Assembly (NCBI RefSeq): GCF_021018895.1
Contig: NC_079384.1
Span: forward strand, 8,178,140 to 8,242,139
DNA: 64,000 nucleotides
Direction: 5' to 3'
Source: Seriola aureovittata
Taxonomy: Eukaryota > Chordata > Actinopteri > Carangiformes > Carangidae
Shown here: positions 25,010-52,158 of the stretch, piece by piece
Numbering within the stretch: position 1 is the stretch's first letter
Layout of the letters: every line of letters begins with the position of its first letter
Notes under the pieces: generated by a model
Database searches by the model: none
What the model was told of the DNA's origin: nothing
Seen by the model: only the letters and a program-made list of their open reading frames with translations
Program-made: the position numbers and the translations under genes

Positions 25010-25467
25010 CTCTTACCCATGGTGCTGTGAGGAGCTCTGCCTCGTGGACACAATCTAGGAGTATCAACCCTCCTTTGTCCTTTCCTTCCCCATTACCCCC
25101 TTCCCTTCCTCACCCTCCGCCGATCCTAGCCACCCACAGAACACCTTCCTCGTAGATGCTTCTTGCATAACATAGGAACACATAAGCATTCTGATCATTT
25201 ACCATGCAGGTTGGGACTTTGTGAGCTAAGTGAGCAAAGACGAACAGAAGGAAGTGCTGGAGAAAAAAAACGTAAAGGCAATAAATGCAGGAACATATGT
25301 AGACATGACCAAAGGAATGATATTTTTGGAAAACTGAAGATGTAAAGATTTATATTTTATACATCAAACTTTTAGTACGAGCTCAGAAACGCACGGTGAC
25401 AGACATTTTGCACGCACAATCCCCCATATAGTTTCCTTTGTTGACTTGACACACACGCCCCGGTCTC
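25010..25467 (+). other. ppfia3: Probable 5' UTR part of the ppfia3 start-codon exon
   Basis: Follows the acceptor TTTTCCTTTTCAG at 25009 and is continuous with the coding exon. It contains a very short upstream frame (ATG GTG CTG TGA, near 25019). The exon boundary is inferred only from the splice-site match. Confidence 0.45.
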
Positions 25468-42403
<16,936 letters not shown>

Positions 42404-42765
42404 AAGATAAGCACACCAGGTGAGAAAAGCACCCCCACAGACGATTGTATCTGTAGCTAAAAACAGCTTGTGTGAACACCAAATCAAACGTCACATCTTA
42501 GCAGGAGCTATTACGGTTCATCAGGTGTGTCTTATTCTGTTTTGCAGACCCCCACCTCCATCCTAACCCAAGGAAAAAAAAAAAAACAACACATTTTTGA
42601 AGAAAAAAAAACAAAAAAACTGAGGATTAAAATCAAAAATGGACACTAGAAGATGATAAACATCGTTCGAGCCAGACGCCTCGAAGAATCAAAGACACTG
42701 AGTGAATGATTTCTGAAAACATGATAAAATAATGAGTGAATGTCTGTTTATTCATCCGTTTCTCT

Positions 42766-42767
42766 CT

Positions 42768-42800
<33 letters not shown>
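42766..42800. repeat. (TC)n microsatellite in the ppfia3 3' UTR
   Basis: A clean TC run about 360 bases after the stop codon. Confidence 0.88.
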
Positions 42801-42805
<5 letters not shown>

Positions 42806-43411
42806 ATCTTGATCCATAGTTGTGGCATGATGCTGTTTGATTCTGTAGAAAGTGACCATCGCCTATCGTGAATTCATCTTCTGTTTTTTAGTGTGAGATG
42901 GCAATATTGACACAATGAATTTAGTTTTTAAAATTGGAAAATGCATTCCTGTTCAGATCAAGAGAATGATTCCCCGACACACATCCTTTCAGGTGATCTT
43001 ACTACAATTTAGACTAATAATAGAACATACTCTGCCTAGTAACATAACAATACAGTAGAATCTGGGGAGAGGGAGGTTCAAAGGGAGAATGTAAGTGTAT
43101 AAAGGGTAAATGAAATGTATGTTCTTAAGCCATAACAGACGAGAGATGCACAAATGTGAATAGGTCAGACAATGAGACAATTAGCAAAGTGCTTTATGAC
43201 AAAATCCTGTTCAAACTGGGAAAAAGAGAGTTAAGCATTTGTGTTAATATGCATGCCAAAATCAACCATTTTAGAGTGAACGTCATGATATCAATCATCT
43301 AATGATGTGAAAGCTTGGGTCAGGACTTTGTAAAATGTGTGTATTTTATTTTTATCATTTTTTATGATAACTGCTATTGTATGTATGTATGTACAGTATG
43401 TATGTGTGTGT

Positions 43412-43417
43412 ATTAAA
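43412..43417 (+). terminator. ppfia3: Candidate polyadenylation signal of ppfia3
   Basis: ATTAAA preceded by a (TATG)n/(TG)n stretch, about 1 kb after the stop. Other A-rich hexamers follow up to about 43.77 kb, so the true 3' end may be further on. Confidence 0.35.
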
Positions 43418-43419
43418 CT

Positions 43420-45104
43420 GTACGTTCATTTCATACTTAGTTTTAAGACTGACTGTAATTTGATTTTAGGTTGAAAAAAAGGAAATATGTTTTAAATTAT
43501 GGACATTTAAGATATGCTACTTGTATGTGTACATTTTGAAAAAAAAAATTGTGTTATGATTTAAATTCATATTATTGGAGAGTAGTGATGATAATTGAAT
43601 ATAATATGATAACAATAATGATAATGATTGTAAAAGCTGTAATTAAAAAAAACATACCTGTAAAACGTTGCTGAAGGAGTTATTTTGCAGTTTCCCCTCA
43701 CACTGACTACTCACAGGTAAGTGGCTGTAATGGCGCTCTCGATTGTCCTTTTCGAAAGAGCCATTAAAATGTATACGCCTTGTTTATCTTTGAACTCTCT
43801 TTACAGTATCTTGAATACTTTGCAGCAAGGGTCATAACTAAGACATACCAAAGGTCAAGGCGTGCAAGGTGTGAGCTGGGGAGGGGGGCATATTCAGGTG
43901 GTATATTCTTGTTTCTACTTTTAATTTGGTCCCATTGGCAATGTTAGGCATACAATTACTACTGTGCTACATTTTTATGTTACAGTGTAAGAATATATTT
44001 GTATTCACTTTATATTTCACTAATGAATTTGCACCTTTATTTGAACCATGGAAACAGACAATTATACAATCTGTGTCTTTGTTGGTTACAGCCCTCTACT
44101 ATCTATATGTTTGTAAAGAAACTGACACACAGTATATATTATATGATTTTGCTCAGTCGGGTGAATGTAGTAGCACAGGACTGGATATGAGCCAAAACAG
44201 GAAGAGGAAACCCGTTTTGCTTCTTAGGCATGGCAAAGCGGTTATAAATAATGTTGGTGTTCTTATCCTAAACAGGTGAAAACGGATTTAGATTATGGAG
44301 TCACACTGCATATGAAATGCAATAAGGAGTCACAGAAGGAGGCCGTTGAAATCAAAAGAATCTGTCCTGAATTAAGTGTATGATGGCATTTTCTCTTAGT
44401 ATTTTTGACAGGAGCAATGTTCACACAATGGTGCTGGTTGAACTTCCTGTGCTCATGAAACATGGCTGAACAAATAAACAGGAGAGCACCATCTCCTGGC
44501 TGAGTTTCATCTTTAAAACTACATATGGTACTTTCAAAATCAGGTCAATGAAATACTTTCTCTCATTTCAGACTGCTGAAATACTGATGAGACATTTTTA
44601 AGTTGTTTTTTTTTCATAATTGTTTTAATTGTCCAAACGGAGTAATTTATTTGACCATGGCTTCTATAGTCCTATGACTGACAAGTGAGCGAATAGTGTA
44701 TGAACTGACCCCTTACGTAGCATCACAATGGAATAAAACAAAAGGGTCATGCACTTTGAAGAAAGAGTAAGTCGGTTAACATTACAACAACATTAACTGG
44801 GTTACATATTACCCATACACTGAGTTATTTCCTGTCTCACTGCCTTAATACTTTTATATTTAAAAAAGAATAATGATAATAAAATAATGATAATGGTATA
44901 TTATATAACAATTATCAAAATGTGCATTTCATAACATTTTACAATTTTTCTGCCAAAACAAGTTATGCATGAATAGAAATGTACATAATATACAATACAC
45001 TACATGCTGGAGAAACCCCCAGGTGGAAAGGCACTGCTTTGTGTAACTGATGTCAAACATCATTAAGAGTCTATGAACAACATGTCAGTGAACAATAAGG
45101 AAGT
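43420..45104. other. Intergenic DNA after ppfia3, no gene recognised
   Basis: AT-rich sequence without a conserved exon on either strand. I searched it specifically for downstream exons of the p24-like relic at 45700-45808 and found none. Confidence 0.55.
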
Positions 45105-45336
45105 AAAAATAACTGGATTGGGGTGTCGTGTAGCGTAGTGGTCTAAGCAGGCGCCCCATGTGTAGAGGCTACAGTCCTCGCTGCAGTTGGCCCTGGTTCG
45201 AATCCCGCATCGGACGGCCTTTCGCTGCATGTCATTCCCCCTCTCTGCCTCCCCGTTTCCTGTCTCTCTCCACAATACTATCAAATAAAGGCATAAAAAG
45301 CCCCAAAAAATATACTTTAAAAAAATAACTGGATTG
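45105..45336 (+). mobile_element. tRNA-derived SINE with perfect target-site duplications
   Basis: The body is at about 45121-45320. It begins with a tRNA-like head containing an A-box (TAGCGTAGTGG, 45131) and a B-box (GGTTCGAATCC). A conserved fish SINE body follows (GCTGCATGTCATTCCCC, TTTCCTGTCTCTCTCC, TCAAATAAAGGCATAAAAAG) and an A-rich tail. The 16-base target-site duplication AAAAATAACTGGATTG is identical at 45105-45120 and 45321-45336, so the insertion is fairly recent. Confidence 0.9.
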
Positions 45337-45699
45337 TTTAAAATAGAATTGAGATTATTGGTTAATGACTGCTTTAAAATCAGGTTTCTCAGTTTAAACA
45401 GCATTTCATTGCTCAGCATGATCACCATGAGGTTACGCCAATCATATGTGATTATAGATCAGGTGACATTCAGAAATAACACAAAAACATCTGATGTGAT
45501 CAGCTATCAACACTTACACAGTAAACTATTAACTTCTTACAGTTTGTATACAACTTTTTTAGTGATTTCAAAAGGAAATCATTTTGCTTTGTACATGGAC
45601 CAGATGTGAAGAATTAGGGAGTGATAAACCAAAATAAAGTTAACTCGATTAGCTGAGGTTGTGGTTACGTTACATGTTCTTATGGGTTTTTAAACTCAC

Positions 45700-45808
45700 C
45701 GTTAAGAACCATCTCGTCTGGTATTTCCTCTCTGAAACATTCCTCCTTGGTATCTCTGATCTGAAAGTACAAAAGAGGAGATGAAACAACCAAAAAAAAG
45801 TTAGTCAT
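45700..45808 (-). pseudogene. p24/TMED cargo-receptor-like single exon, probably a relic
   Basis: On the - strand an ATG at 45808 opens a 36-codon frame ending at a consensus donor, AACG|GTGAGT (exon end 45700). After a short hydrophobic start (TNFFLVVSS) it reads LLYFQIRDTKEECF and REEIPDEMVLN. This aligns residue by residue with the mature N-terminus of TMED4/TMED9 (LYFHIGETEKKCF, IEEIPDETMVIG), including the GOLD-domain cysteine. One residue (the T of PDET) is missing. No following exon (GOLD strands, coiled coil, membrane segment) is visible downstream on this strand before ppfia3. It is either an isolated remnant or the first exon of a gene whose other exons I failed to see. Confidence 0.45.
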
Positions 45809-46140
45809 GGAACTATCAACACACATGCCTGCATTCTAGCAGACGCCATCTTCAGGCTGCTACTGAGTCTGCACAGAGCCAGAGGCTGCTGAGTGCTGTA
45901 GTTCTTACAGCTGTGATAAAGTTGTGCGTGCAGTACTCGGGTTTCTGCTTGTTCACCTGCCTGTGAAATCACTTGAGAAGAAGATTTTATAACGAGAATC
46001 AAATAACCAATTCTCTTTTAAAAACTCTGGTTTTCAGTAATTCAGTATACAGAGACTTTCAACAGATAAAGAACAAAAAGTGAAATACACTTAATGGGGA
46101 AAAATATGCAGACACAGTGTGCATTGTGTCCTAGAGTAGT

Positions 46141-46520
46141 AATTAATGCTAGCCTTATAATGTCCACACATTAGAAGTTTGGCAGCTAATACTAGCCTTG
46201 TAATGTCAAAACTTTAAGATAGCAGCTCATGCTAGCCTGATAATGTCTGATTTATGTAAGTGGCACTGCATACTGTTAGCTTCATACTAGCCTTGTATTC
46301 CATAAGTTAGTAGCTACCTACCATGTGGCATTAAACACATGGGTTAGGGTTATTCTAGGGTACTTCTTCAGGTATGTTATAAAGAAGCTTAATGCTACCA
46401 CCTGTCTAAGAGGTAGTAGCTAAAGCTAGACATATAATATTCGAGGAGCTAAAGCCAACTTCTTAATTGTAAGGTGCAAAAATTAGCTCATGCTATCCTA
46501 AGGCCCAAAGGTTAACTAAT
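46141..46520. repeat. Degenerate tandem array, unit about 40-55 bases
   Basis: Units centred on GCTAGCCTTATAATGTC recur with variants at about 46149, 46192, 46232 and 46286, separated by stretches ending in AGCAGCTCATG or AGCTAATAC. Weaker copies continue to about 46.5 kb, where a short CTACTAATG trinucleotide-rich run occurs. Confidence 0.6.
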
Positions 46521-46553
46521 GCTACTAATGCTACTAATGCTATTAATGATAAT

Positions 46554-46554
<1 letters not shown>

Positions 46555-46613
<59 letters not shown>
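46555..46613. repeat. (TG)n microsatellite
   Basis: About 29 uninterrupted TG units, immediately after the degenerate array. Confidence 0.93.
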
Positions 46614-46614
<1 letters not shown>

Positions 46615-47018
46615 ACAACAACTGTGACACAAATTTCATGCTTTGTTTAGCGCTTATCTTTCGCACTTGAAACACAGGTTTGTTTGAGGTAAGCATTGTT
46701 TTGCTACAATTTCCATCGCTTTTTCTTGGTTAAATAGATACAGTTGGCTTAATCTAAGCAACTTGATTGTTCACACTCACCATGGCCTCCAGGAGTTTTC
46801 AAAGGCGGCGGCAGCCAAACACTATTTTTTTATTCTCTTGCTGATGTCATCAATGATGTCACGGTTTATACCATGATTGTGGGGGTGAGCCTAAATTCAA
46901 TATACTGTGTTAATAAGTATTTGTGTTATTTGTAGTGATTATAGTTTCTTTCTCTCTTCTGTTGATGTTTACTGATTAAAAAAAATAACATTTTGTCATT
47001 AAATCGTTTTAAATAAGA

Positions 47019-47401
47019 TAGACTTAGAAGTATCAACTAACGTTATTGAAAAATATTATATTTTATCCAAATAAGCAGCCATTGTTACTTTAACTAATTT
47101 GTTCTCCCTTGACATTAGATTTTTGGAGGCCAAACCTAACAGTTAACCTTATTGAAAAGGTTTCATTTCAATAGGAAATTTGTTTAATGGCCAAACTTAG
47201 CAGCTAATGTTACTGGTGTTTTCATATTAATAGGAAATTCGTGTTTAATGGCCAAAATTAGCAGCTAATGTTACTGAAAAGGTTTCATTTTAAAAGGAAA
47301 TTCATGGTTAATGGCCAAACTTAGCAGCTAAAGTTATTGAACATTTTTCATTAAATTTCATTAAATAGGAAAGTGAAGTTTGATGGACAGACTTAGTATC
47401 T
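47019..47401. repeat. Degenerate minisatellite, unit about 61-72 bases
   Basis: The block GGCCAAACTTAGCAGCTAATG followed by TTACTGAAAAGGTTTCATTT and TAGGAAATTC recurs. The GGCC-type landmark is at 47128, 47189, 47250 and 47313, and a diverged GGAC copy at 47385. A further diverged copy precedes them. The array lies about 1 kb upstream of fgf21. Confidence 0.75.
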
Positions 47402-48415
47402 GATGCACCATCTTTCTTCACTAGAGGTTCCACAATCTGACATACAGCCTCTCTGGTGACTGCACAGCTGCAGTCCTGTAAACATTTGTCTTCTGCTCAT
47501 AAATCAGTTTCACCCACTGTTTTCTTCATTCTCCCTCTCAAACACACACATCAAAATAAGATAAACACCATAAAACACCAAACACAGCTTGACACTTCCG
47601 CTCCTAACTGTTGTTCTAATTTATTCAGCTGATGACGCAGAGAGTTAAGTTTGTGTTACATCTTCTTGCTGTTGTGAAATGTGTATATTTTATAATCGGA
47701 AGCCTGGATGGAAAAGCACCCTGAGTTACTGTAAGCCATTTTGTCCTGACATGACAAAACATAATTACTGGTATTTGTCAGTGCAAACAAATCACAAATC
47801 AAATTGAGGTTTGTAATTGCATTTAAATAATTAAGATTAAACTGAAAAGGCAATGTTAGAATTTAATAATAGGAAGGATATTGACATTTTTTAAACGAAA
47901 CCCCAGACCCTGGTGTTTGTGTATAATTAAGCAAGAAAATCAATTTTCATAAATTGCACATACAATATGAATACTATTATTCAAAGTTCCTTTAACAATG
48001 AACTAATGGAATCACTGGGGAATCAATGGGAAAACATAAAATCAATAAATATCTGCTTCTTAAACACTTGGCTCTGACCCACCTGAACTTGTAGAGGTCC
48101 GACTTTACGAGCAACTCTTTCTGTAAATGGCACGGAAGAAGCCCATACATAGTGTGAGAACACAGGTCTTCTTCTAAGCATTAAATCACAGTTTAATTAT
48201 GTAGAAATGTCTGACTCATACGTTACTCTCATGAAGTAGGACCTCCTTCTCCTAACTGCTTTATAAGGGCACAAAACTTGCTCCTGTTCAGAATTTGATC
48301 TAAAAGAACTTGCTTGTATACTATTTATTATTTATTTTTCGTCCTTATTAAGCTATTTATTTTCTATTTATTCCTCATTTGTCTTCTTTCAAGAGTCCCT
48401 TTACCTTTTTTCCAA

Positions 48416-49441
48416 ATGTTTTTTTTTCCACACACACCTTTCTCTTGCCTGTCCTCTTTTCTCCTAATCATTCCACTTCCTTTCTCGCTGTCATTTTATC
48501 TCACTGACTCCAACCCACTTTTATCCTTTAATAATCAAGTCAGAGAAGGGCATCTCTACACAGGTAATTATAATTATTTTCATTTTAGTAATTTAAAAAC
48601 AATTTTGTGAAAATATGGGAATTTTGACAAGACAATTTTGATCTTAAACACCTTAAATACTTTATCATGCTGATTTTGTTGTTCCCTCTCCCTTTCTTAT
48701 TTTTGCAGAAAACCACAGAAGAGGCATGTATCTGCAGATGACCCTGGATGGCAGAGTGTCAGGAAGTGATGTCCAGACTCCTTACAGTAAGTATTATTAA
48801 TAACAGACAGCATATGTTGGCCCAATTTAGCATATTTTTCATTTCAAATACATCTACACAATACACTGTAATAATATGAGGCCCAGAAAACTGAGACCAG
48901 CAAGAAATTTATGAAGAGGCCACATCTATTTATGTTTCTGTGTTTCCAGGTGTGCTGCAGCTGAAATCAGTCAAACCAGGCCATATAGTCATCAAGGGAG
49001 AGTCATCATCCCGGTTTCTCTGTGTGGACAGTGGAGGCCGTTTGAGGGGGCAGGTACAGTAAGCAAAGAAAATGTTAACATCTTAACATCCTTTAACATC
49101 TTTGTCCTTCTCGTCACTCACTGGCAGTTTACATCTGTTGCCACTTTCAGAGACTGTACACAGAGGCTGACTGCACCTTCCGAGAGCTGCTGCTGGCAGA
49201 CGGATACACCCGTTTCCTCTCCTCGCACCATGGATTTCCTGTGTCTCTGGCATCAAAATATTCCCCAGATCGACTCGCGGTCCCCTTCACTCGATTCCTA
49301 CCACTTAGGAATACTCTGAGCGGGGAGAGTGTGTCAGACCAACCACCAAACAATCAGAGACATTTCAACATGGAGTCTGATGATCTTCTTGGAATGGGCC
49401 TAAATTCTATGGTCAGTCCTCAGTTCTCAATGGAGAAGTAA
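48416..49441 (+). CDS. fgf21: Fibroblast growth factor 21
   Basis: This encodes a secreted endocrine FGF. In mammals and fish FGF21 signals through FGF receptors with beta-Klotho to adapt lipid and glucose metabolism to fasting (family knowledge). Exons are 48416-48563, 48709-48786, 48950-49053 and 49151-49441, giving 206 residues against 209 in human. The ATG at 48416 is the first in frame. It is followed by a hydrophobic signal peptide ending about residue 27-32, then DSNPLLSFNNQVREGHLYT, which matches human DSSPLLQFGGQVRQRYLYT. The beta-trefoil core shows VLQLKSVKPGHIVIKGESSS, RFLCVDSGGRLRG and CTFRELLLADGY, then FTRFLPL. The tail has SDDLLGMGLNSMVSP in the place of the beta-Klotho-binding end. 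FGF19 and FGF23 fit worse, and linkage to kcna7 and ppfia3 supports FGF21. There is one more intron than in the usual three-exon FGF layout. Confidence 0.93.
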
Positions 49442-49766
49442 AGAAAATGAACTCTCTGATCGTTAACTGTATATGCACCTGATTAGGGCAATATTATTGT
49501 AACTTATTTATTTATTGTGTATTTATTGTGTGTGGTGTATTTCTAGTGGTGTATTTAAAGACATTTGACAACAGGTTCTGTGATTTTAGTAGTTTTAGAG
49601 CATGTTTGTGTCTGAGGAAGAAATGTTCCATGTTGCAACATCTTGTTGATATGTTTTGGTATGTGAGGCTTTTGGAGTTTCTCTGAATCGGAAATCTGGA
49701 AAGTCCAGTAAGCTCATGTTTGTACTACTCAAGTGTTTATCAGACTGTAGAGGACTTTGGAATGAA

Positions 49767-49772
49767 AATAAA
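49767..49772 (+). terminator. fgf21: Candidate polyadenylation signal of fgf21
   Basis: AATAAA 326 bases after the stop codon, the first canonical hexamer downstream, with a T-rich stretch following (TTCGTTTCTTTTT). Confidence 0.6.
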
Positions 49773-49774
49773 CA

Positions 49775-51300
49775 TGACATAAATTTCACTTTCGTTTCTT
49801 TTTGCCATGCAATGACCCAGCAGTTCAGTCATACCATTTATAAAACCAGGAAGGATGAGAGGAACTCATTCTGACCAGTGATCACAGCTTTCATAGTGGA
49901 GTAATGAAATTGATGCTGATTATTGTGAGGACAGGAGCGCTCTCTAGTGGACAAATAAGTAATGATGGCAGACAGATCAACTTCCCTAACCCTCTTTGCT
50001 TATGGGCTGTAGTGAGCATCTAAATCTTATGTCTAGGTTGGTCAAACCTACAACAAAATGTTTCTGTTATACAGTATATGTACAGTTTAGTGTGTATGTA
50101 TTTGACCAGTGGTATTTCCCTACAATCTATGATACATTCTGCAAACTACAGTTCTGGACAGCTGCCATAAATTGTCTATATATAGTGAACAGGATGTAAA
50201 GGCCCTTAAGGTAAATTTATGACTTATGATATTTTATAATATTAATGATTTATCATTTCAGGCTATATAAATAAAATTTACTTTACATCTTTATCTTTGA
50301 ACTGAGGTTGTCTTGGGTACAAAACTTGCTTCACTCAAGGCTGCCACATATTTAATTATATTCTGTGCAAAATAAATGCATTTCAAATTAAAATCCTCAC
50401 TGCTCCCCTGTTTATTTTTTCCCATAGCACAGAAAAAGGAGAATTGAAGAGGGCTGTAGATGTTTCTATCATGAATATTGTTTTCATTTGAAAACTGACA
50501 TAAAATGAATGCAGTATGTAGTTTCTGTAGCTGCAGTACACTACCACCAACATAAGTCAGATTGCATTAATGTCTGCTGCTAAAAAAAAAGGTAAAATTC
50601 CTCTTAATAAATTAGCCCTTGAACACACAAGCACAAAAAATATTTTAAATAATATATTTTGTTGTGGTGTTTGTTGATTAGTTGTTGTTGTTTGTTTGTT
50701 TGTTTGTTTGTTTGTTTGTTTGTTTGTTTAGCTTTTCCCTGCATTGTTTAACAGGACCAGTTTTCCCATGTAAAAATTCAAACAATAATAACTGCATCGT
50801 TTTAGCCAACTTCACAGACAAAAACAGGCAGTTTGCTGTTGGAAATCGCAGACATTTTCTCATTTGTTTTTTCTATCACTGGCTGATCACGTTTTTATCC
50901 CAGGAAAAGTTTATTTCTTCTTCTCATCTTCTCTTTCCTGACTGTTACTAACACCAGTAACACAAACTAAAACACATTATTTAAGCTGTTTACACTAGCA
51001 AAGTTACATTAGTACACATACTTTCCATGGGTCATCACTCTGATGCTGTGGAAAGTCTTATGTGTTCCAGTGAAATCGAGAGCAATGTTATTGGAAGCGG
51101 CTGCTTATAGCAGCTTAGTGGCTGTGGAAAAGGTGAAACATAGATTCAGTCTGGCAGACCTCAACGACTGCATGTTGTGTTTAGAGATGCAGTTGCCTAA
51201 GCAGTGAAGCATCAGGTTCAATTGTATCTCACCAGTGAAGGTTTAAATCTTTTCTCTTAATAATTACTCATTACCACAGGCAACGATAAATAACACGGCT
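49775..51300. other. Intergenic DNA between the converging fgf21 and kcna7 genes
   Basis: AT-rich, without a recognisable exon. It contains a (TTTG)n microsatellite at about 50689-50729. Confidence 0.6.
50689..50729. repeat. (TTTG)n microsatellite
   Basis: About ten TTTG tetranucleotides following a GTT trinucleotide run. Confidence 0.9.
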
Positions 51301-51329
51301 TCTTTTAAGAAAATTAATAAAATATAATC

Positions 51330-51335
51330 TTTATT
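51330..51335 (-). terminator. kcna7: Candidate polyadenylation signal of kcna7
   Basis: AATAAA on the - strand about 830 bases beyond the kcna7 stop codon. Confidence 0.45.
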
Positions 51336-52158
51336 AAAAACTGCATAATTAAGCAGATAAACAGAGAATCTCTGCCATAGCAATCAAAACTTTCCTCTTC
51401 AACACAAGTACAGTAGGTAACACTGTGCCATTAGGTAAAGCTATAGTGTTGTATTACAACATGATAAAGGTCATGTCAGTCGCTTCAGGTCACATAAGCC
51501 AAAACCACACAAGTGTGAACTTTGTACATAACTTGCAGAAGAGTGTTGAGAATGTGGGGGTTGGTTTACGAGAGATCTGCAGTGACAGCTCTGCTGGTGT
51601 TGAGTTTTGATGAGACATGACATCTATATTGCCAATAATCAATCTGCTTCCATTCCGAACATTAAGGAACAAAGTGACAGTACTAAGACATCATAGTTTC
51701 AAGGCACAGACATTCAGAAAGTCATTTACATCTCAAACACAAGCTGATAGCATTAATAAATAAAACAGCTCATATTATATTCATATCATGACCCTGAGAA
51801 TGTAAAATGTACTCACTTTGAGTCTTTTTCTTGCTTTTTTGAAGCTATATTATACAAAAGTTGCTTTTCAGTGACATTTAGCTGGCTGGTGCTGCAATAA
51901 ATAACTATAAATGAACAAGAAAAGGCTATTAAAGGTTATTAGTAGGTATTAAAAGTGTTAAAATTTTGGCTTTACACAGTTCGCCAGTTTCTGTTTGTCA
52001 TTTTCTTCTTGCTAGTTTCTCTCTTCAGGATCTGTATTTCTGATTGACGAACTCATCTTTAGCCACATGTGCTTCTTTTTACTTTTTTTATTTATTTTTT
52101 CATTCATCCTTTTCAGTCTCTTCCTACTATGTTTTGACAAGTGTACAATGTACCCTCA

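Larger units (their letters stand above)
45809..48415. other. Upstream region of fgf21
   Basis: Apart from the two tandem arrays and the (TG)n run, I see only exon-like splice-site pairs on the - strand (near 46790 and 48090-48128), with no protein similarity. The core promoter of fgf21 must lie in the last few hundred bases. No clear TATA box can be singled out in this AT-rich sequence. Confidence 0.4.

Noticed and set aside
45121..45205. Functional tRNA gene
   Set aside because: A- and B-box motifs are present, but the sequence does not close into a tRNA cloverleaf. It continues into a SINE body with an A-rich tail and flanking duplications.
45063..45428. 121-codon minus-strand open frame
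   Set aside because: It is the antisense of the SINE plus flanks; no protein family similarity beyond the repeat.
46760..46800. Minus-strand first exon ending ATG|GTGAGTG
   Set aside because: Only a donor and an ATG; no verified downstream partner, apart from the possible alternative model for the p24-like exon.
48090..48128. Minus-strand exon with acceptor CATTTACAG and donor TTCAG|GTGGGT
   Set aside because: Splice-like motifs of this quality occur by chance, and none of the three frames resembles a known family.
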